From assembly GCA_037903475.1 (NCBI GenBank), contig JBAJFG010000441.1, positions 1-64,000 of the forward strand: a stretch of DNA of 64,000 nucleotides. Reading direction: 5' to 3'. Numbering within the stretch: the first letter of the stretch is position 1; each line of letters begins with the position of its first letter. Positions 46,880-56,496 of the stretch are shown here, one piece after another. The DNA comes from Ancylostoma caninum. Its lineage: Eukaryota > Nematoda > Chromadorea > Rhabditida > Ancylostomatidae. The notes beneath the pieces are model-generated. The model did not search any database. It saw only the letters and a program-made list of their open reading frames with translations, and was not told where the DNA came from. A program made the translations under genes and the position numbers.

Positions 46880-47290
46880 ATGAGACCAACAGTACGTACC
46901 TTTCGCAGCTCCTCTCCGTTGTTGATTTCCTGGTTGTGTCTTCGTATTTCCACAGCCTCAACTATTTTTTCTCCAAGGCGCAGGTTAGATATGGGTGGAA
47001 TACGGTTACTCTAAACGTCGGAGCAAGCTCCGTTGTATGGTCAAGGTGCGATTCCTTGAGAAGTTCTCCAACAGGTAGGAAGAGGGATTCGTTAGTGCTC
47101 TGCGATGTTCATCCAATCTTCTTTGCAGTGGCTTCATCGTTTCCCCCGCGTACTGCTCTCCAACCATCACATCTGAGAGGTTAGACAGTACCCGGAAGAT
47201 GACAGATTTTGTCTTCGGCGCAGTACTGCCCGTCGGGCTCGAGGCACTTGGCTTAGTAGGTTTGCATGGACGTCAAGAGGTGCTTTAATG
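46880..47290 (-). pseudogene. Penelope-like GIY-YIG endonuclease remnant
   Basis: In shifting minus-strand frames the sequence reads CLEPDGQYCAEDKICHLPG (near 47240), GEQYAGETMKPLQRRLDEHR (near 47131-47165), SRHRTLDHTT-like words, then FRVTVFHP and EKKIVEAVEIRRHNQEINN (near 46941-46980). The Cys-rich lead, the (Y)VGET-type turn, the conserved Arg and the late conserved Glu in this order are those of the GIY-YIG domain of Penelope-like retroelements. The reverse transcriptase is not present. A stop and at least two frameshifts make it a relic. Confidence 0.6.
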
Positions 47291-47411
47291 TCAGTGGTGG
47301 ACGAAACACAAGTCTTATGGATAATTTCGCGTGTTTTACCACTTCGTTGACTTGTGCTGGCCGGTTCCCGTCATAATTAATTGTTTTCACTGTTCCTATC
47401 AACATACAAAG

Positions 47412-47557
47412 AACTCCAAACGGACGCAGTCAAGAGTCAAGACCGCGGCGGGGCTCTCCTGGGCAGAGTTACGGGAGCTCAGCATACTGTGCGCCTGCGT
47501 CTCTGCCCAAGAGAGCCGCGCCGCGGTCTCGACTCTTGTCTACGTACGTTTGGAGTT
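47412..47557. repeat. fold-back element, 57-bp arms
   Basis: Arms 47412-47468 and 47501-47557 are inverted and match at 51 of 57 positions, with a 32-base loop. They start AACTCCAAACG and contain AAGAGTC.AGACCGCGGCG. GC content is high. I found no clear target duplication. Confidence 0.9.
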
Positions 47558-48009
47558 TCCTATAACTATGTGGCGCTTTGGAAAATGCGGGGAAATTATT
47601 TCGAAAATCCCTGCCAAAATCGAAGGTGACAATGAACCTAGCGATAACCTAATTATTTCGAAAATCTGGAAATTTTTGTAGGTTCCATAATAGAAGGCTT
47701 CTACTAACTCCCACAGGAATTTGGGATCTCTTCGCAAATGGATAGAGAAGTGGTGAGGGGAAAACTATTTCCACTACCTGCGCGCCAGAGTTCACTTCTC
47801 ATCTGCGTACCTACATGAGAAGCGAACCTCAACATTAAATATTTATGCGTACAAGTTAGTTAAGAAGAGAAAATGACCATTAAAGTTCAGAGGTTGCTCT
47901 TCCGTAAGTTTTTAGCGGGCGGTTATGCTTGTCCAAAGACTTTTGTCGCACCCTGTCTTTCCCTATTTAATGCAGGGTCGTCCACCAATTGTTGCACCTT
48001 GTTTGAGAC
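47558..48009. other. intergenic spacer between fold-back elements
   Basis: No gene seen. It contains a short duplicated word, TAATTATTTCGAAAATC-like, near 47590 and 47650. Confidence 0.35.
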
Positions 48010-48204
48010 AATATATGATGCTGCCAACTAATTTGTCCTAATAAAATGCAAGGTAGAGAATGAATGGCCACAATCTGAACCGTTCGGGGTATGGCAAAGT
48101 GAAAATGAAATGATGGCATAGCTCGAACCGTTCGGATTGTGGCACTCATTCTCTACTTTGCATTTTTACTAGGACAAATTACGTAGTTGGCAGTGCCTAT
48201 ATGT
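48010..48204. repeat. fold-back element, ~75-bp arms
   Basis: The left arm runs through CTGCCAACTA..ATTTGTCCTA, AATGCAAGGTAGAGAATGA and CCACAATCTGAAC to 48085. The right arm (48124-48204) is its inverse with small indels. The central ~38 bases are unpaired. It is AT-richer than its neighbours. No target duplication is certain. Confidence 0.85.
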
Positions 48205-49142
48205 TTTCATTCTGGAATGATAACTTGCCGTGATTTCCTTCCTGTTAAGTAAAAAGGGAAATTAAGCATTTTACACTTGAAACTGAAGTATGTAGTTGCC
48301 CTCGAGAAATGGTTTCACAAGGAAAAAAAAGCGGACGTTCCCTGGCACCCTGCGTCCGTAATTTTCATGTTGCACTTCCGCATAAAAATGTTGTAAGCCT
48401 ACTTCCACTGTCCGAATCTCCGTTCTTCTGTTTTAGCGATGGAAGGCCCCATTGCCGAACTCTCAGACGACGGTGAGAACCTCTTCTTGAACAATCTACA
48501 CACGCCTTCTTACCACATTCGTCTAAGAGGTTGAAGCGCTCACATGTTCCTCGAGTGGCTCCTACAAATTTCTGTAAAGCTCTCATGAGCATCCAGAGTC
48601 GTTTTTGGTGGAAAGATGGATTCGCCGCGCATGCGAGAGAGCCGGCTAATTCGTACTTTGTTCTTTTAGCTGTAAAAACAAGTGCGTATTCAATTTCTCC
48701 ACCATATTGCGAGAATAATATCTGCATACTAAAAATGGCCTAGGCATTTACAATTTTGATTCGTTCCCCGTTCATCACTCCAGCTCTTTTGCAACGTTAA
48801 ACCCTACAGTCATCGGTCAAAATTCTCAGAGCGACCCTGCATGCCGCAGCTTTTTGACAGTAGTCTATACATAACGAAACACCATAATTTGTCACGTTCC
48901 TAGAAACAGCCTCGTTTTCTCATCATGAGAATGCGAGAAATTAGAGCCGAGACGAATGAAAACAAGCTAGATTAAATTTCTGCTAACAGTAAACCAGCTG
49001 AGCTTCGAATAATTCATTAGACCATGAAACAGACCACACCTTCATGCAGTTGCCAAAGAATGAAATCATACGCTTTTCTTATTCCTCCAAAAGCATTAAG
49101 AAGTGGCCATAGGGTGGGATTCAGGCGATCCACACTTACACT
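48205..49142. other. intergenic DNA, nothing assigned
   Basis: A 120-residue minus frame at 48365-48727 has no recognised domain. No element ends or RNA genes. Confidence 0.35.
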
Positions 49143-49296
49143 GCCGCTATAGTGCTCGAGGACTATAGCACCTTGCGTCGCCGTCGCCGGCGACTGTGAG
49201 GCAGATACGCATCGATTGTGGGCGGAGCGGCGGCGGCCGCCGCCGTCGCCGGCGACGGCGACGCAAGGTGCTATACTCCTCGAGGAGTATAGCGGC
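49143..49296. repeat. GC-rich fold-back element, 52-bp arms
   Basis: Arms 49143-49194 and 49245-49296 are inverted with only four differences and a 50-base GC-rich loop. Each arm contains a smaller palindrome; on the right CTATACTCCTCGAGGAGTAT is self-complementary. The inner part is CGTCGCCGGCGAC repeats. It could extrude as a cruciform. A 65-residue Arg-rich frame is a by-product of the triplet repeats. Confidence 0.9.
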
Positions 49297-49360
49297 TACT
49301 TTATGTTCCATTACCTTCTGCACGACCTGCGTTGAGCGTCGTCACATGACTACTATTCAG

Positions 49361-50302
49361 TATAGTTCTAACCGAATATTCGTATTCGAATAAATATTCG
49401 AAAAATTCGAATACTCGAATATTCGAATAGTCGAATATTCGAGAATCCCCCAATATTCGAACATATTCGAATTCGAATATTCGACAGGTCGCACTATTCG
49501 AATATATTCGAATATTCGAAGCCCATATTCGATATTCGATCGCCATTCAAAGCAAAAAAACTAGCGCGTATCCTTTAGCGGTACTAGGGATGTAACTGGA
49601 CAGCGTTAGCAACACAACTTTCGCGTAAATTAAAGCAGATTATACGCATCATCACCACGATTACGAAATATCTGCAGATCTGCAGTAAGGCACCAGGAGA
49701 ACAATATGCTTTCAGAACATCGTAGTGTGTATGGTTGGTCTAAATTTTCCTCGTGCTACTTTTATAGTATTCGCTCATTGTACCTTCTCTTCGCAACTAC
49801 TTCCGTGCGTCCCGTACCCATTTCTCCGTTCTCTTTTCCCCTTTGATATCTCGGCAAATGTCCACACTTTGAGAGAGACCATAACTCTAACCACGTTTTG
49901 CGTGATTTTACTTTATAGCGCGGTTCATGCTGGTCACATCTCAGAAGTATAGCAGAAGATACTTACTATTGAAGTTTTGGTTTCGTTGTTCTGTGCTAGG
50001 TTTACTGTCGAAGCTTTACGATGAAGAATGAACTGATCACTTGAGACAAGCTTCTTTGATGTCAGGCGATATTCGCAGAGATTTCTTTAGCAAATGCTTC
50101 TCAAATATTCGAATATTCGAATGTTCGAACATTCGAATATTCGAATGTTCGAATATTCGAAACCCTTGATATTCGAATATTCGAATTCGAATACTTCTGA
50201 CATTGCTCGTTCGAATAGTATTCATTCGTTCGAATGGTTTCTGAAGAGTCGAATATTCGATATTCGAATATTCGAAGCTCCTCTTCGAATGTGTTAACTA
50301 TA
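49361..50302. mobile_element. ~0.94 kb hAT-like element with TTCGAATA arrays
   Basis: Exact 8-bp direct repeats CTATTCAG lie at 49353-49360 and 50303-50310. Between them the ends are inverted: TATAGTTCTAACCGAAT on the left, TATAGTTAACACATTCGAA from the right. Both subterminal zones (49372-49545 and 50103-50290) are arrays of ATTCGAATATTCGAA-type words, with TTCGAA palindromes every 8-12 bases. The middle ~550 bp is unique, and no transposase is recognised. An 8-bp duplication fits hAT-type insertion. Confidence 0.75.
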
Positions 50303-50310
50303 CTATTCAG

Positions 50311-51757
50311 TAAACATTCGAGCGCAGCACTTCCCTTTTTCGGGACAAGGATTGCCGTAAAAGTAACACAGACAACATTAACATTGAGGGGGTTGCGGAG
50401 CAGGTTTCACTGTTTATGCATGAACGAAGCTCGGCTCAGAAAACAAGCCGGGTTACGAAAAAGAGAGGACGAAATTCGAACTATATTAAGATTCACATTC
50501 TATGCCCCTTGTGCATTAATACATTTATTTCGATGACAAAAAAGCCCATACTGGCAGCTTTAGGATCATTTCAGGCTAGTAATGCAAGACCTATGATGAC
50601 CACTGTCATTCGCGGAAAATTCTCCGTGAACATAGGTGCAACGGGTTTGGAACGACCTTCACAGAAAGTTTGAAGGACCGCAGCATAATGCGGGAGAGAG
50701 AGTGAGCGTCATCATACCCTTCTCATACATACATATACGGAGCTCAGTTTCTTCATGACGGCCGCCATTCTAGCGCATTGATACCAACCCTTTTTGTTCC
50801 CCTGGAGCTAACCGCTGTGTCGCAAATTCCCGAGGGAATGGTGCGCGCATCCCTATCGCTACACTCAAGTGCTCGCGCCGAATAACTAGTTAAAATTTCA
50901 AATGATGCATCACTGAAAAATTATCGCGTTCACGGCAAATTTGTGGTCTTGCTAGACTACATGCTTCGAGCCGACAAAAACTCGATCCCCTCACAAATAC
51001 GCCATTTCAAATTTGTAGGCTGCGTCTGGTAGGGAACAATAACTACTATATCACCCTCACCACCGCATGAGGAGCGCGAAGCGGTGCTCCACAACAAAAA
51101 TATCTGGGTATTCGGTATCAAGTGAACTTCGAAATTAAGGACGCCTTGACTTCACTGAGCAAATCTCATCAGAATGGTCACCCAGGAGCCCATGTGAAAG
51201 GTTCCTCCACTCACACTAAAGTCTTAAGATTACAGGCTTCCCTTTTCACGAGTTTTGGTGATTCTACTTTGTATTTGTCAGAGTCCCAATAAAAAGTTGA
51301 AAGTGAATTTGCTGACTAGTCAAGCGATATGGCTTCACATAAGCTTGAAACCAAGAATCAGCAGATTCCCCTTAAAAAATGAACAGTGGGAAAGAAAAGG
51401 AAAGAAGATCCGTTTTTTGTGATAGCCTCCTTGACTAATTTCTCTCTAAATCGAGATTGCTCCATATCATTATAGAGACAACTCAGAAACTTCTGAGCAC
51501 CGGTGCTGACCCAAACGGGCACATGTGCCTTTATAGGCGTCAATAGTGGAACTGCTCATGGCGACAGTAAAAATCCTGGAACGGCGCCACTTCGCACTGC
51601 GAAGAGAGCGAGAAATAGTCCATGTGTGGACTTTTCGTGCGCTGTGCGGTCACTGATGTGTCGCCATTCCTGTCGCGAATGGATATTGGTGTCGGCCCGG
51701 GAACTTCACCGTCGCCCGCCGCGGTCAATTTCGTCACTGGCACCGGTGCCCGTCTGG
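50311..51757. other. intergenic DNA, nothing assigned
   Basis: Frames of about 60-100 residues overlap without motifs. GC-richer between 51580 and 51757. No element ends seen. Confidence 0.4.
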
Positions 51758-51765
51758 GTGCGCAC

Positions 51766-52832
51766 CAGGGATGTGCGTAATAAAAAATTTGATTTTCGTA
51801 AATCGTAAATCGTAAACTTCCCGAAAACGTCGTAATTTGTAAATCGTAACTAAAGCAAACCACTGGTAGGATCCAAAAAATCGTGATCGTTTGAAGCAAA
51901 ATCATCCTCAGAGCGTCCAGAGTTATCGCTGCAAAACTGTTCTTCAGTCGTTTCCCTATCTTCGCCCGAGAGTGATGGAATTGTGAGGCGAGAACAAGTT
52001 TTTTTTTTGTTCAAGGCAATCCAGTTCTGAGCCAAATATTATTCACTGAGGTTAAGAGAATTCTTTTTATTCTGATCAAAGCTTTTAGAATGAACACAGC
52101 GGATGGTTCTGTTCTCAGAACAACCAAGCACTCCAAAGGAGTCGGAAGACTGGTTCCAGAGGGGTCTTATAAGAGAAAATAAACGCTCATACTATTTAAC
52201 AGATGCCTCTGCAAAGCATTGAGCATATGAGCATTTAATGCCACTTCTAAAATCAAGTTGAATATGATGCGAATACCAAATGGGATCATTTATCAATTAC
52301 GTAGTTCAATTGGGACTACTAATAGGTTCGTATGAGGAAAAAGTCACTAAGGAAAAATAAACCACGCACTGCAGAATGCCACAGTTAATACCGGAAATAA
52401 TGTGAAACTTACTGACAACCGACGGGGACTCGGTGGCAGCCCGATCTTCCTGCAGGAGCTTAACACTGTCCGGAAAAAGATCTGAAAGCAGGCGCCGCTC
52501 AAACTTTTTGTGCCCCTCCATATCATCTCCAGGGTTCTAGCAAATCTTCTCAGTAGAGATCTTGGAAGCTTGTCCGGGACGAGACCACGTTTCTACTGGT
52601 AAAACTGAGAGAATCCGCTTTTAATATTGCTGTGGATTGCGGACCTTAACAAATGGGGCATGTTTGTACACTGGCCAAAAGAGCTATGGTGAGATTCCTT
52701 TCTTGTAGTTATTTAAGATTCTCTTATGAAATTTTGGCCACTTTTTCGTAAATCGTAAATCGTAAGAAAATCGCAAAAAATGGCCGCAAATCGTAATTCG
52801 TAAGCCGTAAATCGTAATTACGGACACCCCTG
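51766..52832 (-). mobile_element. hAT element with TCGTAAA arrays and transposase relic
   Basis: The ends are CAGGGATGTGCGTAAT and, from the right, CAGGGGTGTCCGTAAT, the hAT-type CAGGG start. The 8-bp flanks are GTGCGCAC (51758-51765) and GTGAGCAC (52833-52840), one mismatch. Next to both ends are runs of TCGTAAA or its complement (51795-51860, 52745-52820). On the minus strand near 52200 the frame reads CFAEASVK-stop-YERLFSLIR, the ERLFS-type signature near the hAT C-terminus, and it continues as a worn frame through 51850. The N-terminal transposase is not readable. It is a dead, mostly non-autonomous copy of 1067 bp. Confidence 0.85.
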
Positions 52833-52840
52833 GTGAGCAC

Positions 52841-54433
52841 CGGTGCAGTTGAAGTTTCTGAGGTGGTATACAGAAACAGAGGGGTACCGTTTCTGACAAT
52901 TCACTGGAATGGCATCTAGTGTAAAAACTACTTGCTAATGCGAAATATCGATGCAGACTCTGAGTCATTTTGAGGTTCTCTGAAGAACATATTACGCCAG
53001 GAAGGCGGAGCAACATTCATATTTTGGTAATATAGAGCTTGTGAAGAATACATACATATCTCGGTCACTCCATTGGCTGCGTTTTAGATGTTTCCATTTT
53101 TTGCCGAAAATTTTTGGGTTAAAGTCTCTTTTTCTATCAGAAGAGATCAGAAAAACATTTCTTCTCTACATATGTAGTGCAAGGAATTTCTTAAAGATTT
53201 CTCTTGGCAAACCCTTAGTTTCAAAGGTATACTGCTGGAATGAACGTATACACGTAATTATTGTTCCTTGAGACAAAAAATGCCACTTTGCAGAATGACC
53301 TTTATCGGGTGAGGGCTACAATGTTCACTTGTATCGCAGCGACCAAGGAATATGCAGTTGACTGGTTGTTACCCATGGATGTCTTTCCATAAATATTTGG
53401 TTTTGGAGCTTGCGAAAGCGCTGAACGTTCTCTGCAAACAAATATTTTGATGATGATAATAAAAGAAGTAGACAAAGGAAAGTTTATAGACAAGTGAAAA
53501 AAATGCCATTTGTATGCGAGTTCCAGCAAGTGCACCTTTCACTAACACGATTGTTCACTTCCACAACGTTCGTTCAGTACGTCATAGAAATGCCAGTGGA
53601 AATGAAAAGTGCACAAGAATACAAATTACTCAAATTACCCTGTCTTCCAACTTCTGCAAGAGCGCGCTGTTAAATCATTTCGTAGCTATTCGTCTTGCTC
53701 TTAGTCATTCTGCACTCTGAGACGAATGGTAAAGCGTTAAAAAACTTGCAATGGTACATTAACCCCGTGGACAAATGTCCTGCAAACAAATGATCAACCT
53801 GATTTTTACCAGAGATAGTGGGTAGACTCCTTGCTTGTGATGCGTGGGTGTGGCCTAAATTTTGCTCAGTGCCCAAGAAATTCGCGAGCACCTCAGTTCG
53901 CCAGCATATCATACCCTTGTTTCATTCTCTTAATTGGGTTTCCAGTGAAGCTAGAACAAATTCTAGCAAAAAATGCAAAACATGATACAATCCCTTGTCT
54001 TTTTTGCCATTCCAAGACCTCTGCTCTTTCCTCTATGATGAAGTAAGTACGACAAAGGACCGGCCTTCCCCAGCAGCTGCCAGAAACCGTTGGTTCCATC
54101 ACGAATTTTCCTGCAAGCCTCAAAATCAGATTTGGCATGACGACCATTCATCTGTTCTCCATCTAGAGGCTTGCTCATTTATGTTGCGTGTGACTGTGTG
54201 TGCTTCCTATTCCTTCCGATAGACTTAGAGCATAATAAGACAATTAGGATTGTCTGTTCTTATATTGACTAAATTCTCAAGGATATCTTTGCAGGGAAAG
54301 GGCAAGTAAAACATCATTTTTCATTTCATAAACTAAGGCAGAATGATTAAATATGATTAAATACTAGGATAATATGCAGCTTTGAACGCTTTTGGGTCTT
54401 TGCAGCACTGACCATGCTTTCAGATTAAGGTTA
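52841..54433. other. intergenic DNA, nothing assigned
   Basis: Minus frames of 80 and 84 residues at 53670-54147 look like mixed-composition sequence but have no domain. No element ends seen. Confidence 0.35.
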
Positions 54434-55904
54434 CTAGCGCCCCTTCGGGACGCTAGAAAGTGGGGTGGGGCTGCCACTTGAGGTATGTGCAAAAGCTTCG
54501 CACGTGTGAGCTTTCCGATGCACTGATAATACCTACTCTTTTTTGTCGCATTTCTTACATGCCCATGAACCCGTTATGGACAGTGAACCCGTTATGAACA
54601 GCCAAGAGATGGTCGACTGAGACACGAATGAGCGCGTAGCGTGCCCGTACTCCACCGGCAGACGTGCATCTTGGTGTTTTCCCCACTATTGAGCCTCGGC
54701 GGACCCACTCTCCATAAGTGCACCCGTATCCTAGCTCTTATCCCATTGTTGGGCCAGGGCAGACCCATCCTCCATTTGTGGATTTATATCCTGGCGTTCT
54801 TCCCACTACTGGGCCAGCGCAGACCCGATTCATCGGTATAACTGGTATCCCGGCGCTTTCCCCATTAATCGGCCTCCTGCGCACCACTCTCCATCCATGG
54901 ACCCGTACCCTGGCGCTTTCTCCAGTAATGGGCCAGAGCAAACCCAATCCCCATCCGTGGACTCGTTTCCTGACATTTACCCAAGAAAGGGCCCCTGCGG
55001 ACCCAATTTCCATCGATGGACCCGTATCCTACATTCCCCCTCTACTGGGCCACGGCGGACCATTTCTCCATCGATGGACCCGTACACTGCCGTTTTTCCA
55101 GTGTTGGGCCACCGCGAGCCCTTTCTCCATCGACGAACCCATATCCTGCCTTTTTTCCTACTATTGGGTCACGGTGGACTCTTTCTCGATCGGTGGATAC
55201 CTATCATGATGTTTTTCTGGACTACGGGGCCCCGGCTCATCTGTCCGTCATCACTGCAGCCGCACTCTCTGCAAGTCTCGAAAGTGATGGAACAAAGTTA
55301 AAAAATATGTAGAAAGTTTGATCAACTGCACAACTGGTTTCAGAAAATGTCACAACAGCTTACGATGACGCGTTCTTCATCCTGTGTATTTGATTGTACT
55401 TCTTAAAAACAGACGGATCCTCAACCTGTATAATCCCCAAACCCTCAAAGGGACCTCAAAGAGAGGTGCTTAAAGAGCATATCCCAAGTGAGGACACCTA
55501 ATGAATCCTTCGATACATCCTCCACGGTATGCACACTTCATTTCAAAGTGGTTATCCTCCACTGTTCCAAAGTTGAGTGAAGTCAACAACAAAGCTCAAG
55601 CAGAGGGGCGACGTTGCTCCGTACATTGCTGCTACGCATCGTCAAATCGTTGTAAACACTGTCTCGCCTGGAGGGCTCGAGATCGCTAGCCGCCGGTCCC
55701 GCCGCGAAATCCCGAATGCACCCGACTCCCACTACGTCTATGCACCTATGACGAAACATCGGCCGAATGCCCCATCAGCTTCGCATCCTCGCGAGGCACA
55801 GTCTATAACTGAGTCTCACGGGGAGCGCATGCGATCACGTGCTATTCCCCCTACGTCTGCGCTCTAGAAAATTTTGTTGCACTACCATGATTTATATAAG
55901 AGGA
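54434..55904 (-). mobile_element. non-autonomous Helitron, copy 2 (longer)
   Basis: Read on the minus strand it starts TCCTCTTATATAAATCATGG at 55904 and ends at the hairpin and CTAG at 54434, with an A before and T after, as in copy 1 at 40506-41241. It carries about ten 60-bp units (54655-55240) and a ~600-bp segment (55240-55830) that copy 1 lacks. No Rep or helicase coding is present. The 163-residue plus frame at 54718-55209 lies wholly in the 60-bp array and is not a gene. Confidence 0.85.
54655..55240. repeat. 60-bp minisatellite, ~10 units
   Basis: Same units as at 40600-41040, reverse-complemented. Units 1-7 correspond in order to the seven of copy 1, including the odd unit 4 (GGCCTCCTGCGCA type). 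Units 8-10 have no counterpart there. Confidence 0.9.
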
Positions 55905-56221
55905 TTTTTCTATTCACTGGACTGCTCCACTACCTCTTACTTTATCAGCTCTATTATCCATTTGCTTGCTCCTAGATAAATAAGCTAATAAGTAAGAAAA
56001 CGAACAGGCAGACTCGTTCCAAGATATCCTGCATTTTATGGCATATGTCCTGCTCTTTTCTACTGTGAATGTGCGACTTTGCTTCAATGTCACTACCTTT
56101 TTGTTACTATCTCAGTATGTGAGTGGATTCCGTATAAAAGGAAATTTAATAATGATAGTGTACATGCAACGGTATAGGTGTCCACATCGAGAAAATCGTT
56201 TATGCCTGTTTGCGTCCTACA
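55905..56221. other. intergenic spacer
   Basis: AT-rich flank between the Helitron and the TA-flanked MITE. Nothing else seen. Confidence 0.4.
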
Positions 56222-56223
56222 TA

Positions 56224-56494
56224 CAGTGGACGGCAAATGCGGTGGCCCATCTGCGGTCTCGAGATGGATGCCGCGCAACCGCACCGCGCGTGCTGGGATC
56301 GGTGTCGTCTGCCGTCGGAATGCTATTCTTAAGCTTTTCTCTTCCCGATTCGGTCAAAAATCCTTGAAATCGTGTAAAAAATCTGCTAGAAATAGCATAA
56401 CAGCGGCAGAAAACATCGGCTACGGGACGCGCGGCGCGGTTGCGCGACGTCCTTCTCGAGGCCGCAAATGGGCCACCGCCATTGCCGTCCACTG
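56224..56494. mobile_element. 271-bp fold-back MITE with TA flanks
   Basis: TA precedes (56222-56223) and follows (56495-56496). Both ends start CAGTGGACGGCAA and the inversion runs about 110 bp on each side (GGTGGCCCAT.TGCGG.CTCGAGA and a CGCGCAACCGC.CCGCGCGT block), with ~80-85% identity and an AT-rich centre of ~50 bases. A TA target and CAGTG ends suggest mobilisation by a Tc1/mariner transposase. The two overlapping 91-120 residue frames are products of the inversion. Confidence 0.85.
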
Positions 56495-56496
56495 TA

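Noticed and set aside
49196..49393. Arg-rich 65-residue frame
   Set aside because: Product of CGC/CGG triplets in the fold-back loop and arm.
49301..50225. Frames with repeated Ser-Asn-Ile-Arg-Ile-Phe-Glu
   Set aside because: Translation of the TTCGAATATTCGAA arrays, not protein.
49372..50290. TTCGAA arrays as heat-shock elements
   Set aside because: The spacing of GAA and TTC units is not the alternating 2-base spacing of heat-shock factor sites, and the arrays are confined to transposon ends.
54718..55312. 163-, 134- and 98-residue Pro/Ser-rich frames
   Set aside because: They lie in the Helitron 60-bp array; a period divisible by three keeps frames open without coding.
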